A stretch of DNA of 50,000 nt from Symbiodinium natans (taxonomy: Eukaryota > Sar > Dinophyceae > Suessiales > Symbiodiniaceae), in assembly GCA_905221605.1 (NCBI GenBank), contig CAJNDS010000891.1, positions 578,288 to 628,287 on the forward strand, written 5' to 3'. This document shows positions 12,441 through 22,716 of the stretch, piece after piece. The notes under the pieces were generated by a model. That model saw nothing but the letters and a program-made list of their open reading frames with translations. It was not told the DNA's origin and ran no database searches. Position 1 is the first letter of the stretch, and every line of letters begins with the position of its first letter. A program made the translations under genes and the position numbers.

Positions 12441-15400
12441 TAGAGTAAGGCACTACAAAGACATCCACCCACAGCCTGAACCTGACACCCCCGAAACCTC
12501 AAAAAACACAGACCTAAACCTGGACCCCCGGACGCCAAACGCTAAGCCCTAAGCCCCACTCAAACCCTAAAACCTAAAACTCTAAAACCCTCAAACCCTA
12601 AAACCCTCAAAGCCTGCAACCCTGTTAAAACCCTGCAACCCTAAAACACTAAAACCCCTATAAACCCTAAACGCTAAATGACCTTGAGAACCCTAACCAC
12701 CACCCCCCCCCCCCAAAAAAAAAAAAAAAAAAAAATGGATAAAAATATATAATAAATAAAAATAAATAAAAATAATAAGAATAAATATAAATATAAACAT
12801 ATATATATATATAATGAATAAAAGATAAAAACCCCGACCCCCCTAAGCCCCTAAATGCCCTGGAGCCGCTTCCCTCCCAGTCCCATGGCGGACCCGATCG
12901 TCGAAGCGGCCAAGACGAAATCGAGCGACGCCGTGCCTGGGAGTTGGGTTCGTCAAGCTTCGGGCTGATGGAGGCTTTAAGGGCAGTAGGGTTTAGGGTT
13001 TAGGGTTTAGGGTTCAGGGTTTAGGGCTGTAGGGCTTAGGGGTTGATTGAGTTTGGGGCTACAGGATGTTTTGCTTCGGGGGCTCTGCGTTTTGGGGCTT
13101 GTGGCTTGTGGTGTTTCAGGGTGGGGTTCAGGTTTGAGGGCTTTTGGGGCAGAGGGCATTAAATGGTTTTAAGCGTTTGGGGAGGTGGGTTTCGTGGCCT
13201 CTGCAGGGGTTTTGGGTTTAGGGTTCAGGTTTCACGGTATATCAACTTACCTCTCGTTTAGTGGGTAATTGGTTTCACAGGCAGGGCTTTCCACGATGGC
13301 GCATGAAACACAACAAGCATTCGGGCACAACGTGTTCATGTTCCTGTAGTCTCTTGTCTAAGAAACCAAACATAAGGCATTATAGACTCAATAGCTGGTT
13401 GTGACACGGATTGGAGCTGCACCGTAGCACTCTAGCAGTCGGACCACAAAAATGAGCGCCATTACCCGACGACTTGTACCATGAGCCTCCCTGAACCCAT
13501 CCCTGAACCCTTACATCTTTTAGGGCCCTGAACCCTAAACCCTCAACCCTAAACCCTAAACCCTAACCCTGAACCCTAAACCCTTTTCCCTAAAATTTGC
13601 TTCAACAGCAGATGCGTATACAGCCAAACTGGGGCGACGATCAGCCTCGCAAGGGCAGTGCCAACCCCCCCCGCCCCCTGCACCCTCAAAGCTGCAACCC
13701 CTAACAACGCGAGGCCCTCAACCCGATGCCGTATCCCAAATCGCTACCCTAATTGCTACCCTAAGCAAACCCTAAACCTTGACCCCTAAACCCTAGACCC
13801 TACACCCTACACCCTGAACCCTAATTAAGCCCAAAATCCTAAACCCCAAACCCTGTCCCTAATCGCCAAGGCCCTCAACCCTAAGCTCTTCTTTGAGGGC
13901 GCAACCGCCCACGACGCCGTCTTCGACAAGCACCGCGGTTTCCTCCACCTCCGCGACCTGGTAGGTTTTTTCAACCTGAAGTAATAAAACTACTGGGATG
14001 GCCCTAAACCCTAAACCCTAAACCCTGAACCCTCTAAAAAGTACTCCTGAATATGATCCTCCTGAACCGAATAGAGGAAGGTAGCAAATGTTCCCAGGGC
14101 CTACCTAGACTAGGCTGCTTGCAAAGTGTGCTGCAGAATTCTGCACCCCATAACTACTATGTGCTTAAGACCCCCACCCCCCCAAAAAAAAACACAACGT
14201 AAGGAATATCTATATTACCCTGAAAAGGAGGAATACGCTCATTTTTTGAGGGGGCTTAAGCAATTAGTAGATATTACCCTTACAAGGAAGAATATGTGTT
14301 GGGGGGGGGGTTCTCTCAGTTGTCCAGTAACCTGGGGGAATTAAAGGCTAACCTTTGGGATTAGAAGGGGTTTATATTGCCCCACAAAGGTTTCCTACTC
14401 TACTACTAGGTTCTTGAGCAATTAGTACAGAACCCAGAGGGTCCATTTGCATTACAATTATGGAATTTAGGTACCAAAAAACCACACTTTGTAGGGTGTT
14501 GAGGTGCCTAAGGCCATAATGGTAATACAAAAGGGTTTATAGGGGAGAAAGGGTTTACAGGGTTTCTAGGGTTTAGGGTTTAGGGCTTTAGGCTTTAGGG
14601 TTTAGGGTTTTAGGGTTTAGGGTAAGCGCATGCAAGCCCGAGGCTCAAAGGGCCTCTGCCCCGTTCGCGCCTCGCTCAGCGTGGCGCGCAGCCGCGCGCG
14701 GAAGGCTCCGCTCGATGCCAGGCGCCGCCCAGACTCGGGCTTAGGGCTTAGGGCGTTGGGTTCGGGGTTTAAGGTTTAGGGCTTAGGGTTTAGGGTGTAG
14801 GGTTTAGGGTGTGGGGCGAATTTGTTTGCCAAGGCTTCTGGGGCGAGCTTATAAGGTTTGTAAGGCATATAAGCTTTCTTTTCTCAGTCATGTAGATTTC
14901 TGGAGTGCGTTTCTTGTAACCCTAAACCCTATTGAACAGCTTCTAGGGTTAAAAAACTCAGAAGATGTTTAGGGCTGCCATGGTCTTTAGAGGGGTTGCC
15001 AAAAAGCTAGAAGCGTGTTGGGCCAACTTGCTGTTCTTCCGTAGGCCCTCCATGATTAGTTACGTAGAGTTTAGCCCCCCCCCCCCCCCCCCCCCCCCCC
15101 CATGAGAAGGGCTTGTATTTGTCTGGCGTAGCACGTAGCACTTATCGGCGTTGGGGTGGTTTAGTGCAGTGCCCAGAAACTCAAAAACCAAAACCATGAA
15201 CTCCGATATAAATATAAATATATATATATATATCTATATCTATATACATACACATGCATGTGTATATATATATATATGTATACATAAATATGTATATCGA
15301 CATGTATTTTAATTGTATATTACCCACCCAGAGAAGCCCAGAAGCGCCCCCATAGGTCGGTACTGCCTGAGCATCCCACGGCCTGCACTGAGATGGAGCC

Positions 15401-16065
15401 GGTCACCGTGAAGGCCTCGAGGTTCCTTGCAGGGGGGTTTAGGGTTTAGGGTTTAGGGTTTAGGGTTTAGGGTTTAGGGTGAGGTTCAGGGTTTAGGGTT
15501 TAGGGTTTAGGGTTGGGGTTGAGGGTTTAGGGTTTCGGGTCGAGGGCTTGGGGTTTAGGAAGCAGGACAGGGTACACTTGGGCTTTGAACTGTAACTTTA
15601 CGGCCCAAGTATATACATAAAAAAAAACATGTCATGCCACTATTTAGGAACATGGTGGGGGGGGGGGGGGGTAGGGCTTAGGGTTTAGGGTCTAATTAAG
15701 GATCTAGAGCTTAAGGGGCTCTCCTAAACCCGCTGCGCCAAGAGTCTGACAAGGACCCTGCAGACCTACAAACCCTAACCCTAGACCCTAAACCCTAAAC
15801 CCCAAACCCTAAGCCTAAACCCTAAACCCTACACCCTAAACCCGAAACCCTAAACCCTAAACCTGACCGCAGCAGGCACAGCAGTTCGTGGCTCTTGAGG
15901 TAGGGCATGGTTGTATGCAGGGGAGTGAGTCTCTGATTGGGGGGGCCCGTTTTGGGTGCCTTACATCGCGGGCTCCATATACGATGAAGATCCCAGGAGG
16001 GACCATACTGCTAAAGAACCACACCCCGCATCCCTCAGCCTCTTTTTTGGCGGGAGTGCCCTAGA
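12441..16065. repeat. Repeat mosaic with AT-rich islands, no gene
   Basis: Degenerate CCCTAAA text (12480-12690), a poly(C)-poly(A) junction at 12703-12735 leading into an AT-rich island (to about 12825), TTTAGGG-like blocks (12988-13030, 14565-14625, 15437-15515), CCCTAAA blocks (13530-13585, 13780-13850, 15775-15865), a C run of about 26 at 15076-15101 and an AT microsatellite at about 15205-15320. The open frame at 14126-14344 shows no recognisable protein. Confidence 0.65.
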
Positions 16066-16250
16066 TCCCTAAACCCCTAAGCCCCTAAGCCCCTAAGCCC
16101 CTAAACCCCTAAGCCCCTAAGCCCCTAAACCCCTAAACCCCTAAACCCCTAAGCCCCTAAGCCCCTAAACCCCTAAACCCCTAAGCCCCTAAACCCCTAA
16201 ACCCCTAAACCCCTAAACCCCTAAACCCCTAAACCCCTAAACCCTAAGCC
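16066..16250. repeat. CCCCTAAA/CCCCTAAG variant array
   Basis: An 8-bp variant of the telomere unit, alternating CCCCTAAA and CCCCTAAG in runs. Its homogeneity differs from the 7-bp blocks elsewhere. This suggests local amplification of a mutated unit rather than direct telomerase addition. Confidence 0.9.
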
Positions 16251-16288
16251 GCACAAGGGGGCAGCAAAAGTCTGTGGCCGCCCTTCTA

Positions 16289-16478
16289 CTTGAAGGTTCA
16301 TGGTACTTATTAACCAATCATATCTGTACTTATAACTGTACTTATAAGCCCCTTAAGTGCCCTAATATGGCTATAAGTACAGTTATAAGTACAGTTATAA
16401 GTACAGTTATAAGTACAGTTATAAGTACAGTTATAAGTACAGTTATAATTTGGTTACTAAGTACCATGAACCTTCAAG
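16289..16478. mobile_element. TA-flanked foldback MITE, family 1, copy 2
   Basis: Shares its ends with the element at 1930-2070 (CTTGAAGGTTCATGG... and the complement) and has TA at 16287-16288 and 16479-16480. Its interior has expanded into about six tandem copies of a 12-bp unit (AGTTATAAGTAC, about 16371-16447), absent from copy 1. An ORF across the array (ISTV repeats) is a by-product. Confidence 0.8.
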
Positions 16479-16540
16479 TAGCGCACTTACGATGTTGCAC
16501 TGGGTGCCCGGCGTGCTCACGGTGGCACCTCGAGGGCTCA

Positions 16541-16680
16541 GGTTTAGGGTTTAGGGTTTAGGGTTTAGGGTTTAGGGTTTAGGGTTTAGGGTTTAGGGTT
16601 TAGGGTTTAGGGTTTGGGGTTTGGGGTTTGGGGTTTGGGGTTTGGGGTTTGGGGTTTGGGGTTTGGGGTTTGGGGTTTAG
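16541..16680. repeat. Telomere array with abrupt switch to TTTGGGG
   Basis: About ten TTTAGGG units are followed without mixing by about ten TTTGGGG units. The sharp change shows the second half arose by amplifying one mutated unit. Confidence 0.9.
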
Positions 16681-18580
16681 AGCTTAGGGGTTAGGGTTGG
16701 GGTTTAGGGTTTACGGTTTAGGGATGTTGGGTCTTGTCTGGGCAACTGAGAGAAGCGTCCGAGCCCGCACTATGCCAAGCAAAAGCATGCCAAATTAACT
16801 ATGCTTGAACTTAGATGAGGAGAATGGACTTACTGCAAGAGTTGATCTGAGGATGTTCTCAAGTTAGGGTTGAGGGAGAGCCTATATACGCCGAACTCCG
16901 AACCCGAAACCTCGACTCTAATGACAGAGTCCTAGTCAAACCCTATCCCCTAGGGTTTAGGGTTTAGGGTTTAGGGTTCAGGATCGATGTACCTAAATGG
17001 CAGACAAGTCGTGCACACAACCCTAAACCCCAAAGCCTAAACCCTGGTAGAACTTCATGAAGCGTAAGGAGTTCAGGCCTTAAGGAGCTTGAGTTCTACG
17101 GCCCGGCCATGAAAATTCGCCCCAGCCGACATGCGGCTTAGGGCATCGATAGGGGTTTAGGGTTTAGGGGTTTAGGGTTTAGGGCTAGGGTTTAGAGCTT
17201 GGGCTTTGGGGTTTGGGATCTGGGGTCTATAGGGGTTTGGGCCTGGGATGTAGGGCTTAGAGGGCTTCGGGCCCCAAGTGCGCTGCACCTGCGAGGGTCC
17301 AGCTGCTGCTCAGCCCGGTGTCGCTGCACTGGATGCGGACGCGGCCCTGTCGAGGCGTTGAGGGTTTAGGGTTAGGGTTTATAGGTTTGGGGCTTAGGGT
17401 TTGGGGTTTGGGGTTTAGGGTTCAGGGTTTGGGGTTTAGGGTTTAGGGTTTTAGGGCTTAGGGTTTAGGCTTCCGCCTGGTTAGGCGGCTTTCTGGCTTG
17501 CTTCGATCTCGCTGAGTCCCTGATAAGGAAGTCCTTGAGCACCTCATGAGCTGTTCTAGACTTATAGGGTTCTTAAGGGAGGGGGGTTCAAGGGGTTTAG
17601 GGTTTAGGGTTTAGGGTTTAGGGTTTAGGGTTTAGGGTTTAGGGTTTAGGGTTTAGGGTTTAGGGTATCCCAAGGTTCCCTACTACTCCCTAAGGCTCCC
17701 TTAGCTTCCCCAAGGCTCCCTAGCTACCTACAATCCATGAACCCCCCCCCCCCCCCTTAAGAACCCTATAATACAATGTATGACCTTGGGCATCCCAGCA
17801 ACCATATGCCACATGGGTATTTCCAAAAGAAGGAGGGGGGGGGTACCCCTTAATATACCCCAAAATAGCAAAAGGGCACCTCCCCCCCCCCCCTTCCCCA
17901 CTTTCGGAAACCCCCCATATTATTGTAGTAAGCGTACCCTGTTTTCGGTTGGTTACTTCGTAAGGGAACCCAGAACCCAAAAAAACAAGGGTAAAGGGTA
18001 CCACTGGGCTACCATGTGATGCGGCTGAGAGCCGCTTTCTTCAACATCTCCACCCACGACCATAAATAGCAGGAACAACTACACGCCAGTAGATCGCACC
18101 ACACTAAACCCCAAACCGTAAACCCCTCAACTCCTGACCCTTTATAAACCCTCAAACCCTAAAACCCCCAAATCCTAAACCCAAAATCCCTGAACCCTAA
18201 ACCCTGAAGCCCCAAACCCTAAATAACCCAAAATCCCTAAACCCCTAAACCCTAAAACCCCTAGACCCCTAAACCCTAACCCCTAAACCCCTAAACCCCA
18301 TGCCCCAAAATCCTAAAACCCTAAAACCCCTAAACCCCTAAAACCTCCCCAAACCCCCGAACCCCTAACAGAACCCAGGTGCCTCGTAGATTTGACCTGC
18401 CGCCAATCGATCCACGACGCACCTGGCACCCAAAAACCGCCATTTTGGGTATAGGGTTTAGGGCTTTGGGGTTCAGGGCTTCTTTGAGTTTCAGGTTCAG
18501 GACTTGGGGCTTAGGGTTATAGGGCTTTGGGGTTTTGAGTTACTTAGGCCTTACGGTGTGGGGTGCAGGGACACCACTAG
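16681..18580. repeat. Repeat mosaic without a gene
   Basis: TTTAGGG-type blocks at 16950-16980, 17155-17200, 17360-17470 and 17593-17666, poly(C) runs near 17740 and 17885, and CCCTAAA-like text at 18105-18370. Unique pieces between them (for example 16735-16940 and 17700-18100) encode no recognisable protein. Confidence 0.65.
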
Positions 18581-19064
18581 CCCCGAACCCTAAACCCTAA
18601 ACCCCAAACCCTAAACCCCAAACCCCGAACCCTAAACCCTAAACCCCAAACCCTAAACCCCAAACCCCAAACCCTAAACCCTAAACCCCAAACCCTAAAC
18701 CCTAAACCCCAAACCCCAAACCCTAAACCCTAAACCCTAAACCCTAAACCCCAAACCCTAAACCCCAAACCCTAAACCCTAAACCCTAAACCCTAAACCC
18801 CTAAACCCTAAACCCTAAACCCCAAACCCCAAACCCTAAACCCTAAACCCTAAACCCTAAACCCTAAACCCCAAACCCTAAACCCCAAACCCTAAACCCT
18901 AAACCCCAAACCCCAAACCCTAAACCCCATACCCTAAACCCTAACCCCAAACCCTAAACCCTAAACCCCAAACCCTAAACCCCAAACCCGAAACCCTAAA
19001 CCCCAACCCTAAACCCCAAACCCTAAACCCCAAACCCTAAACCCTAAACCCTAAACCCCAAACC
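18581..19064. repeat. Long mixed CCCTAAA/CCCCAAA array
   Basis: About 480 bases of CCCTAAA interspersed with CCCCAAA variants, the longest telomere-derived block in the window. Higher-order order is visible: pairs of CCCTAAA alternate with one or two CCCCAAA, and longer segments recur. This suggests unequal exchange or replication slippage. Confidence 0.9.
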
Positions 19065-19130
19065 TGGCGCCTTCGGCTGCCCCAGTCGCTGCAAAGCCCA
19101 TCCACGCCCTCGCGGCGCAGCCAGTCTCCC

Positions 19131-19520
19131 GAGCCCTGGGAACATGAGGGAGGGTTTGTAGGGTTTAGGGTTTAGGGTTTAGGGTTTAGGGTTTAGGGTT
19201 TAGGGTTTAGGGTTTAGGGTTTTAGGGTTTTAGGGTTTAGGGTTTAAAGGGGTTTTTTGAGCCCTGGGAACATGAGGGAGGGCTCTTTTGGGTTTAGGGT
19301 TTGTAGGGTTTACGGGGTTTATAGGGTTTAGAGGGTTTATAGGGTTTATAGGATTTGTTGGGGTTAATTGGGTTTATAGGGTTTATAGGGTTTACAGGGT
19401 GTATAGGGTTTATAGGGTGTATAGGGTTTATAGGGTGTATAGGGTTTATAGGGTTTATGGGGTTTAGAGGGTTTATAGGGTTTTTAGAGCCCTCGGAAGA
19501 AGAAGGAGGGTTTGTAGGGT
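19131..19520. repeat. Triplicated GAGCCCTGGGAACATGAGG module with telomeric spacers
   Basis: The motif GAGCCCTGGGAACATGAGG followed by GAGGG occurs at about 19131 and 19259, and in a diverged form (GAGCCCTCGGAAGAAGAAGG) at about 19487. Between them lie a TTTAGGG block (19157-19248) and an array of a 9-bp derivative, GGGTTTATA (about 19290-19480). The whole is a tandemly repeated unit with a telomere-derived spacer. Confidence 0.7.
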
Positions 19521-20295
19521 CTAGGGTTTAGGGTTTTATAGGGTTTAGGGTTTAGGGTTTAGGGTTTGGCGTTTATAGAGTTTTGCATTTAGGGTTTGGG
19601 GTTTGGGGAGGGTTTAGGGTGGGCTGGGGTGTATAGGGTTTGTGGGGTGTACGGTTTTGGGGTATATGGTTCGGGCGTGTAGCTTGCGAGGGGTTTAGGG
19701 TGTATGAGGTTTGGGGTTTTGGGTGTTGGGCTGAGGGTTTGGGGAGCTTGCCAAGCTAGACGTTTCAAAAACCAAAACCGTAAACCCTAAACAGCCGTGC
19801 TGTGCTTCAGCAAATACAAGCCTGGACATCACTCTCACTTGAGTTTTGGGTGAAAAGGGTCGAGGGTAGAGGGTATACTGAAGCTGGATATCTGCATTGA
19901 CCCTGCACGCAGCAAGTTCAGTTTCCCTCCCCCCCCCTCCCCCCCAACCGCCCTGGCACCACCCCCTCAACTACACCCGAGTCTCCTGTCAGGGTTCTTA
20001 AGGTAGTTAGGGTTTTATAGGGGTTTTGCTGGTTAAGTGTTCTTGGCCTTGCTGGGGTTTGGGGCTTGATCGCTTCAGGGTTTATAGGAGCCTTAAGATG
20101 AAACCATAACAAGGATTCAAATTCAGAGCGTCGCCCTGAAGCCCCATGAGTCCTTGTAGGTTTAGGGTTGCGTCATATATCCTAAACCCTAAACCCTAAA
20201 CCCTGGACCCTAAACCCTAAACTCGGGCCCCATGTGCAAAGAGGGCATTTAGCATGAGGAAATACGCTCACCCCAAACCCTAAACCCTAAACCCT
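19521..20295. repeat. Repeat-derived sequence without a gene
   Basis: G-rich telomere-like text to about 19740, a unique piece (19750-20160) with a poly(C) run near 19930, and short CCCTAAA blocks near 20185 and 20276-20297. Open frames here give repeat-derived peptides. Confidence 0.6.
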
Positions 20296-20507
20296 AAAAC
20301 CCGCTCCAGCTGCCGCTCATCGGACAGCCACCCCAGGCCCATGATCTCCTGGAAGCCGGATTTGGGCAGCACAGCGCGTTCCACACGGAGGTATTGTACC
20401 CAAAGACTCCACGCGGTCCACGCGTGCACGTCTTCCCTGAGCTGCTCCTGCAACGCGTTCACGGCCGACAGCTGGGCCCCTTGTGCCTGCCGGAAGAACG
20501 CTCAGAC
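20296..20507 (-). pseudogene. Possible host exon or gene fragment
   Basis: A minus-strand open stretch of about 70 codons with ordinary protein composition (for example VNALQEQLREDVHAWTAW and SGFQEIMGLGWLSDERQLER). It is bounded upstream by a stop and by a sequence resembling a 3' splice site (TTCTTCCGGCAG), and downstream by a CCCTAAA block that turns the frame into GFRV. It is not recognised. It may be an exon or truncated gene fragment in the mosaic. Confidence 0.35.
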
Positions 20508-20565
20508 AAGCCTCAAACCCGACACCCTAAACCCTAAAACCCTAAAACCCTAAACCCTAAATCCT

Positions 20566-20725
20566 TAATTAGGGAATATACCGAAAATCATATTCGGGAT
20601 CCTACTACCGTTTATTCTAAACCCTAAACCCTAAACCCTAAACCCTAAACCCTAAACCCTAAACCCTAAACCCTAAACCCTAAACCCTAAACCCTCAAAC
20701 CTTAATAAAAGGGATATTGGAGTCT
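20566..20725. mobile_element. MITE family 2 copy split by a telomere array
   Basis: The left part (ATCCTTAATTAGGGAATAT, then GGGATCCTACTA) and the right part (CCTTAATAAAAGGGATATTGG, ending AGTCTCTGGGT) resemble the two halves of the element at 7294-7489. Between them lies a run of about eleven CCCTAAA units (20617-20696). The outer ends are degenerate. Confidence 0.55.
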
Positions 20726-22369
20726 CTGGGTGGCCGCCCCTTTTTCGGCGTGAGAGCGGCAGCAACACGAAGCGGAGGCACCAGCGCAGCGTCAGCGGGT
20801 GTTCTTCCAAATGCTTGCTTCGCAGCGTTTAGGGTTTAGGGTTTAGGGTTTAGGGTTTAGGGTTTAGGGTTTAGGGTTTAGGGTTTCGGGCCTCAACCCC
20901 ACACTCTGAGCAAGTCGCGGGGTGAGCAACTCTAGGTGACGGGATTTGAGCTTACGACCCACATCCGACAGAAGCTTTCATCAGACTCTCTACAGGGTTT
21001 AGGGTTTAGGGTTTAGGGTTTAGGGTTCAGGGTTTAGGGTCCGGGGCTTAGGGTTTTACGGTTTAGGGTATTCTGCGTCTGGCCACCGAACCTGGGGGTG
21101 GTATTGTTATGGGGGGTCGAAAAAGCCTGTAAATGGGAACCCTTAAAGTAGCTTCGTGTACGTGTGGTACCACCACCCTCGGTTCTTAAGCCCAGCTGGG
21201 CCTAATTTGGGTTTAGGGTTTAGGGCTACACCCCAAACCCTAAACCCTAAACCCTAAACCCTAATTTTGGGTTTAGGGGCTACGCACACCCTGAAGACTT
21301 GAAGTAACAGCCGGACCTCCACGGCCATCTCCAGGTAGATGGTGGCACACTCGCAGCCTGAATCGTCCGAGGCGCTTGAGGTTTAGGTTTTAGGTTTTAG
21401 GGTTTAGGGTCTAGGGTTTAGGGTTTAGGGTTTAGGGTTTAGGGTTTAGGGTTTAGGGTTTAGGGTTTAGGGTTTAGGGTTTAGGGTTTAGGGTTTAGGG
21501 TTTAGGGTTTAGGGGTTTAGGGCTTAGGGGTTTAGGGCTTAGGGTTTAGGGTTCAGGAAGTCCGGCGAGATGGTTACCTAACCCTCAGGCTCCAAGGAGC
21601 CTTCCGACCATACTTTGCAAGGCTTTTTGGCGTCCAGGGCAAACATGTGGGTTTCAGAAATTAAGGCCTCCCTGGAAGAAGGGGGTTTAGGGTTTAGGGA
21701 GTGCGGTTTGGGGCTTAGGGTTTAAGGGTACTTTTTTGGGTCCTAATGAACAGGGAATCCTACTAGTTGGGGGTCCATTTTCGGGGTCCCTTATTTTCGG
21801 AAACCCCAAATATGTACTACAGATAGATGTGGCAATCTGCAGCAAGATTAGGGTGCAAAGCCCACTAAACCCAAACGCAAAAAACACCAAACGCAAAACT
21901 CTGAAGCCCCGAGAAGGCCTTCTTGCGTGTCGCATTCAACTATAGGGTGGCGAAGGGTGTAGGGTTTAGGGTTATGGTTTGGGGGAAACGCATATGTAAT
22001 ATGGCAATATGCAGTACTCATTCGTACTGATAACTCCGGCCAGAGCAGGTAAAGAAGAACCTGAAAAAAACAATGAAACGAGAACTTCGGACAAGAAAAA
22101 GCACAGCTCATAAACCTTCAAAGTAATTTCTGGAAAAGTTATCGTCGCACCGGTTTAGGGTTTAGGGCCCCCTAAGCCCTCAACCCTAAACCCTAAAAAA
22201 TCTCAATTTGCCTTGCATGGTAGTGGCGAGCTTCTCCGGGTAGGTCACCGTGACCTGGTCACTTTAGCTTCTTCTTGTATGGTCAGATCTCTAACATTTG
22301 GTCCCTTTTGGCGTTGCTGGGATACGGCGGCTCCGAATATTTCAGGGTACCCAAACAGGGACCATCATA
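20726..22369. repeat. Repeat mosaic without a gene
   Basis: TTTAGGG arrays at 20828-20887, 20997-21040 and 21379-21553 (about 20 units, some variant), CCCTAAA at about 21233-21262, and unique pieces between them. The piece at 21735-22110 has open frames on both strands but no recognisable domain. Confidence 0.65.
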
Positions 22370-22462
22370 TGGGTGGCTGTCAAAATTATGATCCCTTTTG
22401 GGGTACCCTAAATATTAGGTGCCGTATTATAATAGGGACCCAAAAAGGGACCATAATTTTGA
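22370..22462. mobile_element. TA-flanked foldback MITE, family 3, copy 1
   Basis: The ends TGGGTGGCTGTCAAAATTAT and its complement face each other over about 40 bases, with TA at 22368-22369 and 22463-22464. The second copy is at 22614-22716. No coding capacity; open frames across both copies are artefacts of the inverted repeats. Confidence 0.75.
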
Positions 22463-22613
22463 CAGCCACCCATATGGAGGACTCACCATATGATGGGGGG
22501 TGGGAAGCTTCATGCAGAATCTAACCAAAAGCCTTTCTTGGCTGCACTCAAGAGCCAAGGAACCAAAAAAAGGGCAAGGATCTAAAGTTACGGTAAAGTA
22601 CCACAAAGCCATT

Positions 22614-22716
22614 TGGGTGGTTGTCAAAATTAGGGTCCCTTTTTGGATCCCAATTGTAATACGGCACCTAATCTTTAGGGTACCCCAAAAGGGATCATAA
22701 TTTTGACAGCCACCCA
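22614..22716. mobile_element. Foldback MITE, family 3, copy 2
   Basis: Shares TGGGTGG(C/T)TGTCAAAATTA ends and a GGGTACCCCAAAAGGGATCA-like right arm with 22370-22462. The flanks are TT on both sides, not TA, so the border duplication has mutated or the element entered a different dinucleotide. Confidence 0.7.

Noticed and set aside
16274-16561. Repeat protein with ISTV units
   Set aside because: It is a translation of the 12-bp array inside a MITE and then a telomere block.
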